Shown: positions 51,025-59,826, counted from the stretch's first letter. The stretch is 64,000 nucleotides of DNA from Clostridiales bacterium (GCA_015069325.1 SVIV01000003.1:75671-139670); one strand, 5' to 3'. Notes: generated by a model from the sequence alone, not told the origin. Made by a program: numbers and translations.

Positions 51025-51615
51025 ATGAAGATAATGGTAGATTTAGATAGGGTGGTTTTTGATTGTCCGTCATTTGCTTTTTGGCTGGGAAATTTTCTGT
51101 TTGCAAAAAGTAAAACTGAAAAAGCGCTAAAATATGATGTGATTAATCCGGCTGAAGCAAAAACATATTTTAATAGTCTGTTTTTTTTAAGAATGAGTCG
51201 GGTAAGTGAAATGAAACAGGTCGATGATTCTGTTAGGGTTTTGCGAAAGTGGAACGATATGGGGTATGATATTTCTTTCGTTTCAAGTCGTCCAAGTTTC
51301 AAACCTTTTCAAAAGGCAATTGTCGTTTGGCTTGAGAAAAATGGAGTTAAATTTACCAAATTAGTTTTAGGATGCAATAATAAGCCAGAATATTGCAGTA
51401 TTAATAATTTTGATGTGATTATTGATGATACATTGCTCAACTGCAAAGGGTGTGCAGAATCAGGAATGAAAGCCATTTGGCTTCGCACTAAATATAATAG
51501 AAATATTCAAACAGTGCCTAAAGGGGTTTGCAGTGTGAATAATTGGAAAGAAGTGTATCAGGCTGTTGATGATTTTGTTTATCAACGAGAAAAAGGTATT
51601 AGTAAACTGTTTTGA
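51025..51615 (+). CDS. HAD-family 5'-nucleotidase-like protein (NT5C type)
   Basis: A 196-residue HAD-fold protein. The nucleophile motif is MVDLDRVVFD (DxD), the second motif the Ser in ISFVSSRPS, the Lys candidate is in FTKLVLGCNNKPEY, and the acidic motif is FDVIIDDTLLN. This order matches the bacterial NT5C-type deoxynucleotidases (5'-nucleotidase C type). It would dephosphorylate a nucleotide. Leaderless start as judged from the promoter. 18 nt later the PARIS-like operon begins, so a joint transcript is possible; a nucleotide-clearing role in defence is speculation. Confidence 0.78.
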   Translation: MKIMVDLDRVVFDCPSFAFWLGNFLFAKSKTEKALKYDVINPAEAKTYFNSLFFLRMSRVSEMKQVDDSVRVLRKWNDMGYDISFVSSRPSFKPFQKAIVVWLEKNGVKFTKLVLGCNNKPEYCSINNFDVIIDDTLLNCKGCAESGMKAIWLRTKYNRNIQTVPKGVCSVNNWKEVYQAVDDFVYQREKGISKLF

Positions 51616-51633
51616 GAGTAAAGGAGAAATTAT

Positions 51634-52752
51634 ATGATTTGTCAGAATTGTTTAGAAGAAATAAAAGATTCAACCATTAAAGTGTGTCCGAAGTGTATGG
51701 CTCTTTTGCAAAGCAAAGATAATGTTTTTATTAATAATGTAAAAGTTGAAGGACTTTTTGATTTGTTTAATTATGAAATCAACTTCGTAAATAATAGCAG
51801 GGTTTCAATTTTTATTTCGCCAAATGGTTGTGGGAAAACAACAATTTTAAATTTCATAAATTTTCTTGTATACCCTAATCAACAAACTTTTAAACGCATT
51901 TGCAAAATCCCTGTTAAATATTTTGAAGTAGAATTTTCGAATGGTGTAAGGGTGGTATATAAGAAAAACCCAATAAAATCATCAAACCCGGATTATGAAA
52001 TATTTAATTTTACATTTGCAATAGATGATGGGGTGGAATATGACGAAGATAATATGCTGGAATATCTTTTACGTGCGATAAAGTTCTCTGGCAAGTTAAA
52101 TCATTTTGTGGAGTTGTTTTTTCAGGCGAGAAGAAGTGTGGTTTCTAATGTGGCTCCATCGATTAATTATATAAAAGCAGATAGATTAATAATCGATTCT
52201 TTTGCAGACGCGATGGAATATTCGGTGTTTAACGTTGAAAATTTTAAAAACTACGGAAAGATGAGAAAGGTTTCTTTATCGTCTATGGACAATGCTCAAA
52301 GTCATATGAAAAAACTTTATAAACAAGCTTTAACGCAGACAGATGAGAAGGGAAAAATTGCAAGATTAAATGAAAAAATAAAACTTTTTAAAGAAATTTT
52401 TGAAAGAAGAAATGTTGTAACTAAAAAAACAATAGAATTTTCTGCAAAAAATGGTTTTGAAATTTTTCAAAAAGGCAAGCCACTTGAGATAAATTGTATT
52501 TCTTCTGGTGAAAAAAATGATTTTATTGTGTTTTTTGATTTGGTGTTTAGGTCATCGGATTTTGGCGTAACTTTAATCGATGAACCTGAAATCTCACTTC
52601 ATATCGATTGGCAAGAAGAATTTATAGAAGATGCTGTTCGAATATGCAAAATGAATAAAACTCAATTAATAGTGGTTACGCATTCCCCAAGTATTATTAA
52701 TGGATACCTAGATCTTTTGGCAGAGAAAAAGGTGGAAGATTATGAAGACTAA
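51634..52752 (+). CDS. AAA/ABC-type ATPase with N-terminal zinc ribbon (PARIS AriA-like)
   Basis: A 372-residue SMC/OLD-like ATPase. It begins with a zinc ribbon: Cys3, Cys6, Cys18 and Cys21 (CQNC...CPKC). The ATP site is SPNGCGKTT at residues 62-70, the signature region is CISSGEKNDF, and the Walker B/D-loop reads TLIDEPEISLHIDW, followed by VVTHSPSI. The gene overlaps a DUF4435 TOPRIM gene by 11 nt. AAA_15 ATPase plus DUF4435 TOPRIM is the composition of PARIS, the phage anti-restriction-induced system. The zinc ribbon is not part of AriA as I know it and may be a sensing module. AAAGGAG ribosome site. Confidence 0.8.
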   Translation: MICQNCLEEIKDSTIKVCPKCMALLQSKDNVFINNVKVEGLFDLFNYEINFVNNSRVSIFISPNGCGKTTILNFINFLVYPNQQTFKRICKIPVKYFEVEFSNGVRVVYKKNPIKSSNPDYEIFNFTFAIDDGVEYDEDNMLEYLLRAIKFSGKLNHFVELFFQARRSVVSNVAPSINYIKADRLIIDSFADAMEYSVFNVENFKNYGKMRKVSLSSMDNAQSHMKKLYKQALTQTDEKGKIARLNEKIKLFKEIFERRNVVTKKTIEFSAKNGFEIFQKGKPLEINCISSGEKNDFIVFFDLVFRSSDFGVTLIDEPEISLHIDWQEEFIEDAVRICKMNKTQLIVVTHSPSIINGYLDLLAEKKVEDYED

Positions 52753-53641
52753 TTTCCAAGATATTGTAGATAAAGTGTCTAGTGCGGTAAATGAAAATAA
52801 GTATTCATCTTCATATTTAGCATTAAAGTTTGATGGTGGACAAGGTTTGTATGATAATTTTATTTTGCTTGAAGGCAAAAACGATAGGCAGTTTTTTATG
52901 CGGTTTAATAAGAAAGATAATAAATATATAGTTATTGAAGATGTATTGCGAAGTTTAAATGCCCTTAATGAAAAATATGGCACTAATGAAGATAATAATA
53001 AAAAAATAATTATTGATTTAATAAAAAATGCTAATTTTTTTAATTGTTTTAATGGCAAAAAAATTTATGGCATAATTGATAAAGATTATGACGAAGAATA
53101 TCCGCATAATTATTTGAAAAATTTATTTTCTGATTCAGTGCATGATTTAGAAACTATGTTGTTTAATTCGGATAAAGGGTTGTGTCAAAAATTGCAAATA
53201 TCCGATAATGTTTTTGATAAGGCTTTGTTTATGGCCTATCAAATAGGGACTTTTAGAAAAGTTATTGCGGGAAAATTTCATTATAGGTTGCCGAAATTTG
53301 ATTTTTCGCAAATATTTTCAGGGGACAAATTGTTGGTGAGTCAATTTATGACAGCTGTAAATAAGCATGGAGAAGGCAAGGGGAAAATTAAATGTGAAGA
53401 TGTTATAAAGAAGAACATTCTTTTTGATCATAAGGGCAATCTTAAAACGGACTTTGATAGCTTTAGGGCTGATCCGCCACAAGATTTATTTGGGGTGATT
53501 AATGGGCACGATTTGACTCGGTTGATAAGTTATCTTGTAAAAGCTGAAATAACATCAAAAATGCTAATTGAACACTATAACCTCGACAGTTTCAATAAGT
53601 CGAATCTGCACTCTAAGCTGTGTGGCGTAAACATTATTTAA
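52742..53641 (+). CDS. DUF4435 TOPRIM-like effector (PARIS AriB-like)
   Basis: A 299-residue protein of the DUF4435 type. The TOPRIM acidic site is visible as the Glu in FILLEGKNDRQFFM (residue 44) and the Asp pair in IYGIIDKDYDEE (residues 113 and 115), with DLETMLFN further on. These would hold the metal ions of a nuclease. It starts inside the ATPase gene, with GGTGG-type spacing. In PARIS systems AriB is released from AriA by a phage anti-restriction protein and cleaves tRNA. Target here unknown. The remaining ~150 residues are Lys/Phe-rich. Confidence 0.82.
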   Translation: MKTNFQDIVDKVSSAVNENKYSSSYLALKFDGGQGLYDNFILLEGKNDRQFFMRFNKKDNKYIVIEDVLRSLNALNEKYGTNEDNNKKIIIDLIKNANFFNCFNGKKIYGIIDKDYDEEYPHNYLKNLFSDSVHDLETMLFNSDKGLCQKLQISDNVFDKALFMAYQIGTFRKVIAGKFHYRLPKFDFSQIFSGDKLLVSQFMTAVNKHGEGKGKIKCEDVIKKNILFDHKGNLKTDFDSFRADPPQDLFGVINGHDLTRLISYLVKAEITSKMLIEHYNLDSFNKSNLHSKLCGVNII

Positions 53642-53715
53642 AGATTGGCCATATTTTATAAATTTAGAAACAAACATTAAATTATATTTTACTTGAGAAT
53701 GTGTTTAATAGAGAA

Positions 53716-53748
53716 ATAAAAAATCCCTAATATTAAGGGATTTTTTTT
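53716..53748. terminator. Terminator shared by the PARIS-like operon (+) and the tRNA-Arg (-)
   Basis: Stem AAATCCCT / AGGGATTT with ATATTA in the loop region and A/T tracts on both sides; directly beside the 3' end of the tRNA-Arg fragment. Confidence 0.85.
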
Positions 53749-53749
53749 G

Positions 53750-53790
53750 TGACCCCACCGGGAATCGAACCCAGAACTAGCCCTTAGGAG
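53750..53790 (-). pseudogene. tRNA-Arg(CCU) 3' half = left attachment site (attL) of an integrated element
   Basis: Read on minus from the anticodon loop: CTCCTAA, GGGCT, AGTT, CTGGG-TTCGATT-CCCGG, TGGGGTC, discriminator A, no CCA encoded. The anticodon is CCU (Arg). The sequence 5' of the anticodon loop (GAGCG) does not pair with GGGCT and no D-arm follows, so the 5' half is missing. A tRNA truncated at the anticodon loop with its own terminator is the classic mark of a tyrosine-integrase element. The intact tRNA is expected at the other end, beyond the window. Confidence 0.78.
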
Positions 53791-54096
53791 CGCTCTTTTA
53801 TTAAAATTATTCTAACATTTATATCACTTTTGCGCAACCATATAAGTATTATATCGCCTAATGTTATAGCCACTTTCTATCTTTCGCAACTTTTCTTGCG
53901 TACAGTATATATTTGGGTACTGCGATGGTGACTTTTTAGGCAATTTCTCGCTTTGGGTGACTTTTGCTCAAAAACGTTAAATACGAAATAATGATAAATC
54001 CCCTTTATTTAAGGGGATTTGTTGTCTTTTATTTCAACTCATCGGGTAAAAACAATAGTCTGGTACGAGTGCAAACGGCAATAGATAAAGATTTTA
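53791..54096. other. Non-coding left end of the integrated element
   Basis: About 300 nt without a gene. It contains direct repeats GGTGACTTTTT (53927-53937) and GGTGACTTTTG (53956-53966), the pair TTGCGCAAC and TTTCGCAAC / TCTTGCG (53832-53900), and a terminator at 53996-54020. These repeats next to the att site are candidates for integrase arm-binding sites. Confidence 0.45.
53996..54020. terminator. Intrinsic terminator
   Basis: Stem AAATCCCCTT / AAGGGGATTT with a short loop; T-rich on the + side, A-rich on the - side, so it can end the small minus-strand genes. Confidence 0.7.
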
Positions 54097-54459
54097 TTAT
54101 TTTGTATATCTTTTGCAAGTTGCGTATCTTTTTTCAACTTGTTCGCCGCCATTGTTTATTACTGCGCAATATCTCGAATATTTAAAGCCTTCGCTATTAA
54201 CAAGTATCATAATATCGGAAATCACACAGCAAAACATTAACACGTGCCACACTCCGTTATCATCAACATACATATCTTTTTTATATTTGATTATGTTTGG
54301 ATTATCTTCGAGTAAATGACTTCTAAAATGAATAAACTCTAACTTTGGAAGATATATCGTTCTTTCAACAATATATTCAACTGATTTGCCTTTGTTTTTA
54401 TCGGTTTTGTTCCTGATTAACTTTGCATCAGGTATTTTATAAAAGAATCTCGCTTTCAT
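54097..54459 (-). CDS. Hypothetical protein of mobile element, 120 aa (DUF6329-like)
   Basis: A 120-residue soluble protein. It reads KARFFYKIPDAKLIRNKTDK, then VEYIVERTIYLPKLEFIHF, MYVDDNGVWHVLMFCCVISDIMILVNSEG and a basic C-terminus. The pattern recalls small DUF6329-type proteins common on mobile elements of gut Firmicutes, but I give that link from memory only. It overlaps the upstream small gene by 4 nt (ATGA), so the two are translated together. No motif of nuclease or toxin type. Confidence 0.65.
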   Translation of the reverse strand: MKARFFYKIPDAKLIRNKTDKNKGKSVEYIVERTIYLPKLEFIHFRSHLLEDNPNIIKYKKDMYVDDNGVWHVLMFCCVISDIMILVNSEGFKYSRYCAVINNGGEQVEKRYATCKRYTK

Positions 54460-54698
54460 AATTTTATCTCCTTGATTAACTCAATCGCAAAATCAAGCAA
54501 CTGATCGGTTTCAATATCGTGTAGATAACCAACTTCCAAAGTTAAATCGAAATATTCCTTCCATTTTTCTTTGCTAAATTCTTTAGTAAATTTATCTTCC
54601 ATTTCAACGATTTTAGTTAGTTGCAATTGATATTCAGCATTCATCTTTTGCTCTTGAAATCGCTCTTTGATTATTTGAATTATCGCTGGATTTTTCAT
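54456..54698 (-). CDS. Small helical hypothetical protein, 80 aa
   Basis: An 80-residue helical, acidic/basic protein: KNPAIIQIIKERFQEQKMNAEYQLQL, KWKEYFDLTLEVGYLHD and DQLLDFAIELIKEI. I chose the ATG directly after GGAGGGAGT; a longer frame exists. First gene of a two-gene unit with the DUF6329-like protein. I do not recognise it; a DNA-binding helical accessory protein of the element is possible. Confidence 0.55.
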   Translation of the reverse strand: MKNPAIIQIIKERFQEQKMNAEYQLQLTKIVEMEDKFTKEFSKEKWKEYFDLTLEVGYLHDIETDQLLDFAIELIKEIKL

Positions 54699-54897
54699 AC
54701 TCCCTCCATGTCGCCTGACACTATAAATCAAAAATCATCAAAAGCCAAGTCAATTTCAAAATTATATCATCACAATGATATAGTTTTATTTTTTATAAGG
54801 GATAGAACAACGCCCTCCTAAGCGATAGTTATAAGTAAATTTCTTAAAATATATAGAATATTGCAAGATAATGTGCTATAATACGCATGAGGTATTT

Positions 54898-55797
54898 ATG
54901 CGAAAATCTTTAAAAGATCTTTTTAAATCGACAATCTTGTTTGAGTATTCATTACCAAACAATGATAAAAGTTTATCAAAATCAGATATTTCTACATCTG
55001 ATGATTTTTGCTACTCAACAATTGGTGATAAAGAAGTATCTGGTTTAATATATAACGGAATTGTGGATTTAGCATTTGAAGATTACAACATAAATTTGAA
55101 TGATCTAAATGAGACTCAAAGAAAAGCGCTAAACTATAAAATAAGATTTGCAAACATAGAATCAGAAACCGCTCAGCTTAAGTTGGGATTTTATGGAGAG
55201 GTTTTGTTAAATCTTTTTTTGCAATTAGAGTTTGGTACGGAAGTTTTTGTTGCTAGAGGGCAATTTTTTGACCCATTATCAAATTTCGAGGCGCATGGGT
55301 ATGACTCACACCATATTATAGAAAGAAATAATCAAATTGAGTTATGGTTTGGGGAGGCAAAGTTTTATAAAACAGCTTCCGCTGCATTAACTAGTATTTG
55401 GAAATCTTTGCAAACTACTTTAACATTAGAATATTTAGATAAAAATTTCCAATCGATTATCCAAAAAAATAAAGAGGTTGAATCAAAGAATGAATCGTTA
55501 AATCAATTTATAAACGAGTGCAAAAAAGATCCTTATAGGAATTTTTATCAGGATATTATAAATTATAAAATGAAATTAGTTAGGCCAATTTTAATTGTTG
55601 CAAACGAGACTGATAATTACGATGATACTGTAAAAGCCATAATTGATACTATAAATAATAAAAACAAAGAAAATCCCATTTGCCTTCCAAAAGAAATAGA
55701 TTGTTCGTTGTTTTTTATAATATTACCAGTTCATGATGCGATAGGAATTAAGAAGGAGGTTTTAAAGTGTATACGAAAGAACGAGCCTCTTATATAA
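54898..55797 (+). CDS. hamA: Hachiman defence protein HamA (DUF1837 nuclease-like)
   Basis: A 299-residue DUF1837 protein. The PD-(D/E)XK-like core is visible: Glu101 in GFYGEVLLNLFL, Asp136 in EAHGYDSHHII and Glu153/Lys155 in LWFGEAKFYKTA. The C-terminal FFIILPVHDAIG is also typical. HamA is the DNase of Hachiman and is held by the helicase HamB until activated. A TATAAT with TGC before it lies 15 nt upstream, giving a ~9-nt leader with GAGG; a longer frame starts within the promoter and is rejected. The helicase gene overlaps by 31 nt. Confidence 0.88.
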   Translation: MRKSLKDLFKSTILFEYSLPNNDKSLSKSDISTSDDFCYSTIGDKEVSGLIYNGIVDLAFEDYNINLNDLNETQRKALNYKIRFANIESETAQLKLGFYGEVLLNLFLQLEFGTEVFVARGQFFDPLSNFEAHGYDSHHIIERNNQIELWFGEAKFYKTASAALTSIWKSLQTTLTLEYLDKNFQSIIQKNKEVESKNESLNQFINECKKDPYRNFYQDIINYKMKLVRPILIVANETDNYDDTVKAIIDTINNKNKENPICLPKEIDCSLFFIILPVHDAIGIKKEVLKCIRKNEPLI

Positions 55798-58064
55798 ATA
55801 ACACCATTTCAAATATAATACGCGAATATTATTTAACTCAAGACGATATTAGTCATAGACATAAGTTAATAAAAAAAGTTTGTGAATTCTATGATAACAT
55901 AAAAGATGATTATATAACGAAGAATCAATTGATGTTTTTATATCATATTTCGAATTTAATTGGCATTCCTCAATACTACGACATGTTGATAAAGTATAGA
56001 AATGATGATAATTTTAATATTGATAGTTTAAATGCCTCTACGTTATCTGATATAATTTATAATGCGTCACTTGCAGTCGAAGAAGATAAATTCTTACATA
56101 AATATCAAAAAGAAGTAATTGATAAATTCTCCGCTGATAATACAAATAGATATTTTCTTACTGCACCAACTTCATTTGGAAAAACATTTATTGTTTATGA
56201 AGTGATAAAGAAGATGAAATATAAAAACATTGTATTTATTTATCCAACTTTATCTCTATTATCTGAAAATTATATAAAAATACTAAAAGATCCTTTTTTT
56301 GACGATTATAATATATTTACTCTAAGTGAAGCTAATATTGATTTAAGTCAAAAGAATGTCTGTATATATACGCCAGAAAGATTTTTATCGATGATGGACC
56401 GAAATAGTAAATTAAAATTTGATTTTATCTTTATGGACGAAGTTTATAAAATTGATAACCAATTCATCATAGATAACGAGACTGTTGGTGAAAATGAGCG
56501 AGATACTGCTTTTAGAGTTGCACTACAAACATCATGTTTATCAAGTAATGACTTATTGCTCGCTGGCCCATTTATCCAAATACCAAAAGAAAACAGTGCG
56601 TCATCAATAAATAATTTTTTAACAGATAATAATTTTAAAGTCCTCGAGTATAATGATGTAGAAATTGTTGATAAAGAATTATTAACAATAAATAAAAATG
56701 ACAGTTATAATATTGACAAAATTGATTTCATAATAAATAAGAAGGATAAAAATTCACGTTTATTAATTGTCTTAGAAGAACTTAATAAAAACAATAACTC
56801 ATCTATTATTTATACATGCTCTAGATACAATACAGAACAATTAGCTAAAAAGATTGCCGATTCGCGAGATGATATGGCTGTGCCATTACCTGAGGAAATG
56901 AACGAACAAATGCAACGATTTGTAATTTTTCAAGACCACATAAATGTTATATTTGGCGAAGATTGGATACTAAGTAAGTGTTTAAAAAAAGGCATAGGTA
57001 TACATCATGGATATATACCTAAATACATTCAAAAAGAAATCATAAGATTTTTTAACGATGGAATTCTTAACGTTATAGTAAGTACAACAACTATAACCGA
57101 AGGCGTAAATACAAGTGCAAAAAATATGATTGTAATGTCAGACAAAAAAGGCCAAAAACCTTTAAAAAAGTTTGACGCACAAAATATAGCTGGGCGAGCA
57201 GGTAGATTTATTTGTCATTACAAAGGAAGAGTTGTTGCAATAGATAATAATTTTGAGCAGATAATTGAGTCTGATGGCGATATTATAAGGAATATAGAAT
57301 ATGATAAAAATGTAGCAAAAAATGAAGTGGATATTTTATCTGCACCAGAAAAATATTTAAGCGACTCCGAAAAAAAGACTAAAAAAGAATTGCTAGATCA
57401 AGCTCATAATTTAGGATTAACAGATGAAATTATACAACAATTTAAAACAATAAAGTTATCTGACAAGATATCGCTGTATAAAAAATTAAAAAATATCACA
57501 CCTGCAGAAATATATAAAGTGCAAAGTGTATGCTCAACATTTAGAGGATTAGATTGGGATAATTTTGATTTTATCATGAACTATGTTAAACCCATTATAA
57601 ACAATAAAGAATTAGTATCCATGATCGAACATCCATCTAAAAATCAAAAAAATTCAGTTTTGACTGTTAAAGTTCATAATTACATTCAGCAAGGATATCC
57701 TGGAATATTAAAATATGAGAAGGGACATAATAAAACCGATACAGCTGTAAGAGAAGTTGCAAAACTAACATTTAATCTATTTAAATATGAATTAGTGAAA
57801 TATTTAGGTGTTTTTGATTTGTTATTTAGGTTTGTTTTATCCAAACGAACAAATCAACCAATTGATGAAATTTCTAGTATTAATACATTACTCAAATATT
57901 TAGAATATAACTCTACAACAGAGAATGGTAAAAAAGTTAGCGATTATGGGGTTCCATTTAACGTTCTTCATTATGTAGATACCAAAAATGAATATCTAAA
58001 AAAAAGATTTGATGCATTTGAACAATTAATCTATAATGATATTAAAAAGGATTTTGATATTTAA
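55767..58064 (+). CDS. hamB: Hachiman defence helicase HamB (DEAD/DEAH-like)
   Basis: A 765-residue superfamily 2 helicase. Motif I is APTSFGKT (residues 133-140), motif II MDEVYK (224-227 DEVY), motif V STTTITEGVNTSAKN and motif VI AQNIAGRAGRF. A conserved HHGYIPKYIQKEII lies between. GTG start with AAGGAGGT 6 nt before it. With HamA upstream this is the two-gene Hachiman layout, in which HamB surveys DNA ends or single strands and unleashes HamA. The C-terminal ~250 residues are helical with no nuclease motif. A hairpin terminator follows. Confidence 0.9.
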   Translation: MYTKERASYINNTISNIIREYYLTQDDISHRHKLIKKVCEFYDNIKDDYITKNQLMFLYHISNLIGIPQYYDMLIKYRNDDNFNIDSLNASTLSDIIYNASLAVEEDKFLHKYQKEVIDKFSADNTNRYFLTAPTSFGKTFIVYEVIKKMKYKNIVFIYPTLSLLSENYIKILKDPFFDDYNIFTLSEANIDLSQKNVCIYTPERFLSMMDRNSKLKFDFIFMDEVYKIDNQFIIDNETVGENERDTAFRVALQTSCLSSNDLLLAGPFIQIPKENSASSINNFLTDNNFKVLEYNDVEIVDKELLTINKNDSYNIDKIDFIINKKDKNSRLLIVLEELNKNNNSSIIYTCSRYNTEQLAKKIADSRDDMAVPLPEEMNEQMQRFVIFQDHINVIFGEDWILSKCLKKGIGIHHGYIPKYIQKEIIRFFNDGILNVIVSTTTITEGVNTSAKNMIVMSDKKGQKPLKKFDAQNIAGRAGRFICHYKGRVVAIDNNFEQIIESDGDIIRNIEYDKNVAKNEVDILSAPEKYLSDSEKKTKKELLDQAHNLGLTDEIIQQFKTIKLSDKISLYKKLKNITPAEIYKVQSVCSTFRGLDWDNFDFIMNYVKPIINNKELVSMIEHPSKNQKNSVLTVKVHNYIQQGYPGILKYEKGHNKTDTAVREVAKLTFNLFKYELVKYLGVFDLLFRFVLSKRTNQPIDEISSINTLLKYLEYNSTTENGKKVSDYGVPFNVLHYVDTKNEYLKKRFDAFEQLIYNDIKKDFDI

Positions 58065-58070
58065 AATTAA

Positions 58071-58097
58071 ACGCACTGCCAATAACAGTGCGTTTTG
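58071..58097. terminator. Bidirectional terminator
   Basis: Stem AACGCACTG / CAGTGCGTT with a 7-nt loop, between hamB and the convergent HNH gene. Confidence 0.8.
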
Positions 58098-58098
58098 T

Positions 58099-58812
58099 TT
58101 ATTCTATATTATCATGTTTTCTAAGATTGCATTTTGCACATAAAAGTTGAATATTATCAACCGTTGTTGATGAGCCACCTTTAGAGAACGGCAAAATATG
58201 ATCGTAGTGTAGGTTTTTATTAGAGCCACACTTGACGCATTTACCCTTATCTCTAGCATAAACGGCAACTTTTACAGAAGTTGGTATCAGTCTATTATGT
58301 TCAAGATTTAATTCTTCTATCTTTTTATTCGTTTTTGATTCAACAATATCTTCATCTATCATTTCTAGCTTAAACTTAAAAACATTTCGGTTGCCATCAT
58401 TCTCAGTGAAGGCATCCACAAGATTGAAATACCCGTTATAAACCCAAACACCAGACTTTATTTTCTCATATACTTTTATTTTCTTTGCTGGAGCATTTCC
58501 TTTTTTATATTGTATAGCAGCAATAGCAAATTTACCATTTTCAGTAAAAGCTCCACTAGGAGTTTGTAATGGTTGATCAAGAAATTTAACATCTTTATTT
58601 GAAGTGTTATGATTTTTTTGTAAATCGTGACCTTCGTATATAATAGTGCTGCCGTTATCCTCAAATCTATCTGCATAAGGAGCGTCGGCTCTTACACTCA
58701 TAAGTATAATTCCATAGTCTTTGCCATTGATATTGAAGTTCATTCCACGTTGTATTGAAAAACCCTCCTCAACAGATAAATCGATATAGCTAATAACATC
58801 TCCTCTAATCAT
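58099..58812 (-). CDS. SRA-like domain fused to HNH endonuclease (modification-dependent restriction candidate)
   Basis: A 237-residue two-domain protein. Residues about 5-145 resemble SRA/YDG or related PUA-fold modified-base readers: YGIILMSVRADAPYADRFED, STIIYEGHDLQ and VKVYEKIKSGVWVYNGYFNLVDAF-like strands. The C-terminus is an HNH domain: CVKCGSNKNLHYDHILPFSKGG and DNIQLLCAKCNLRKHD, with two CxxC pairs for zinc. SRA plus HNH is a known layout of enzymes that cut modified DNA. No partner methylase is needed. GAGGTG ribosome site. It could act against phages with modified bases. Confidence 0.82.
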   Translation of the reverse strand: MIRGDVISYIDLSVEEGFSIQRGMNFNINGKDYGIILMSVRADAPYADRFEDNGSTIIYEGHDLQKNHNTSNKDVKFLDQPLQTPSGAFTENGKFAIAAIQYKKGNAPAKKIKVYEKIKSGVWVYNGYFNLVDAFTENDGNRNVFKFKLEMIDEDIVESKTNKKIEELNLEHNRLIPTSVKVAVYARDKGKCVKCGSNKNLHYDHILPFSKGGSSTTVDNIQLLCAKCNLRKHDNIE

Positions 58813-58932
58813 AATTACACCTCACACAGATATGATAACATATTTAAATAAAAAAATCTTATTTTTAACCAAATTATATAATATTTAAAAACTTTTTTTT
58901 AAAAATCGGACACACTTTTATAAAATATATGG

Positions 58933-58938
58933 TATAAT
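58933..58938 (+). promoter_or_regulatory. Extended -10 promoter of the methyltransferase gene, leaderless
   Basis: TGGTATAAT with TATAAT only 6 nt before the ATG; no convincing -35 and no Shine-Dalgarno. Confidence 0.55.
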
Positions 58939-58944
58939 GCAAGT

Positions 58945-59826
58945 ATGAATAAGAATGTAATATATAATTTAGATTGTAGAAAATTAGATGAATATATAGA
59001 AGAAGAGAGTGTTGATTTAGTTATAGCAGACCCTCCATACTTTAAAGTAGCAAAAGAAAAATGGGATTATATATGGCGAACAGAGAAGGATTATATTGAA
59101 TGGTCGAAAGAATGGATCTCTAAAATATATAAGGTATTGAGGAAAGGTGGAACATTTTATATATTTGGTTATTTTAGAATACTTGCATATTTGTTACCAG
59201 AAATAGAAAAAATGGGATTTAAATTCAAACAACAAATTATTATTGATAAAGGTCTTCAAGCGATATCGGGACGTGCAACTAAAAACTATAAAATGTTTCC
59301 AAATACAACTGAATGCATTTTGATGTTTTATAAGGATTCAAGGCCATTTATAAAAGACTTGCTTAAATCGCGACAACAACAATTAGGCTTGTCTTCAAAA
59401 GAGATAAATGAACGTTTAGGAGTAAAATCGAATGGCGGTGGAATGTGGAGTATATATACTGGAAATAATGTATGCGAGCAGATACCAACGAAAGAATTGT
59501 GGGACAAACTACAGGAAATACTAGAATTTAATTATCCCTATAATAAACTATCTCAAACATATAATGCCATTCTTGGTATTAATGATGTCTGGAGTGATAT
59601 AAAATTTTACAATAACAAAAACAGAATACATCCAACTCAAAAACCATTTGAACTTATAGAAAGGTTAATTTTAGCTAGCAGCAATAAAAACGACATAATT
59701 TTAGATCCCTTTATGGGGAGTGGGAGTACTGCTTGTATGTGCAAAAAAAACCAACGTGAATATGTTGGTTTTGAAATTGATGCTAATTATTATGAAAAAT
59801 CACTTAAACTTATTGAAAAATTTTAA
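58945..59826 (+). CDS. DNA methyltransferase (N6-adenine/N4-cytosine), MamI-like R-M partner
   Basis: A 293-residue amino-methyltransferase. Catalytic motif IV is near the start (VIADPPYFKVAKEKW), followed by VLRKGGTFYIFG. SAM motif I is near the end (ILDPFMGSGSTACMCKKN, VGFEID). This circular order (IV before I) is the beta class. A ~60-residue insert with SRQQQLGLSSKEINERLG looks like a helix-turn-helix that could read the site. The 3' end overlaps tail to tail with a MamI-type endonuclease gene by 4 nt. DPPY fits adenine-N6 more than cytosine-N4. Confidence 0.87.
   Translation: MNKNVIYNLDCRKLDEYIEEESVDLVIADPPYFKVAKEKWDYIWRTEKDYIEWSKEWISKIYKVLRKGGTFYIFGYFRILAYLLPEIEKMGFKFKQQIIIDKGLQAISGRATKNYKMFPNTTECILMFYKDSRPFIKDLLKSRQQQLGLSSKEINERLGVKSNGGGMWSIYTGNNVCEQIPTKELWDKLQEILEFNYPYNKLSQTYNAILGINDVWSDIKFYNNKNRIHPTQKPFELIERLILASSNKNDIILDPFMGSGSTACMCKKNQREYVGFEIDANYYEKSLKLIEKF

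Noticed and set aside
53750..53790. Intact tRNA-Arg gene
   Set aside because: Anticodon stem does not pair and D-arm and 5' acceptor strand are absent; only the 3' half is present.
54871..54897. Nine extra N-terminal codons for HamA
   Set aside because: The TATAAT promoter lies within these codons; the ATG at 54898 has a GAGG element and a sensible distance from the -10 box.
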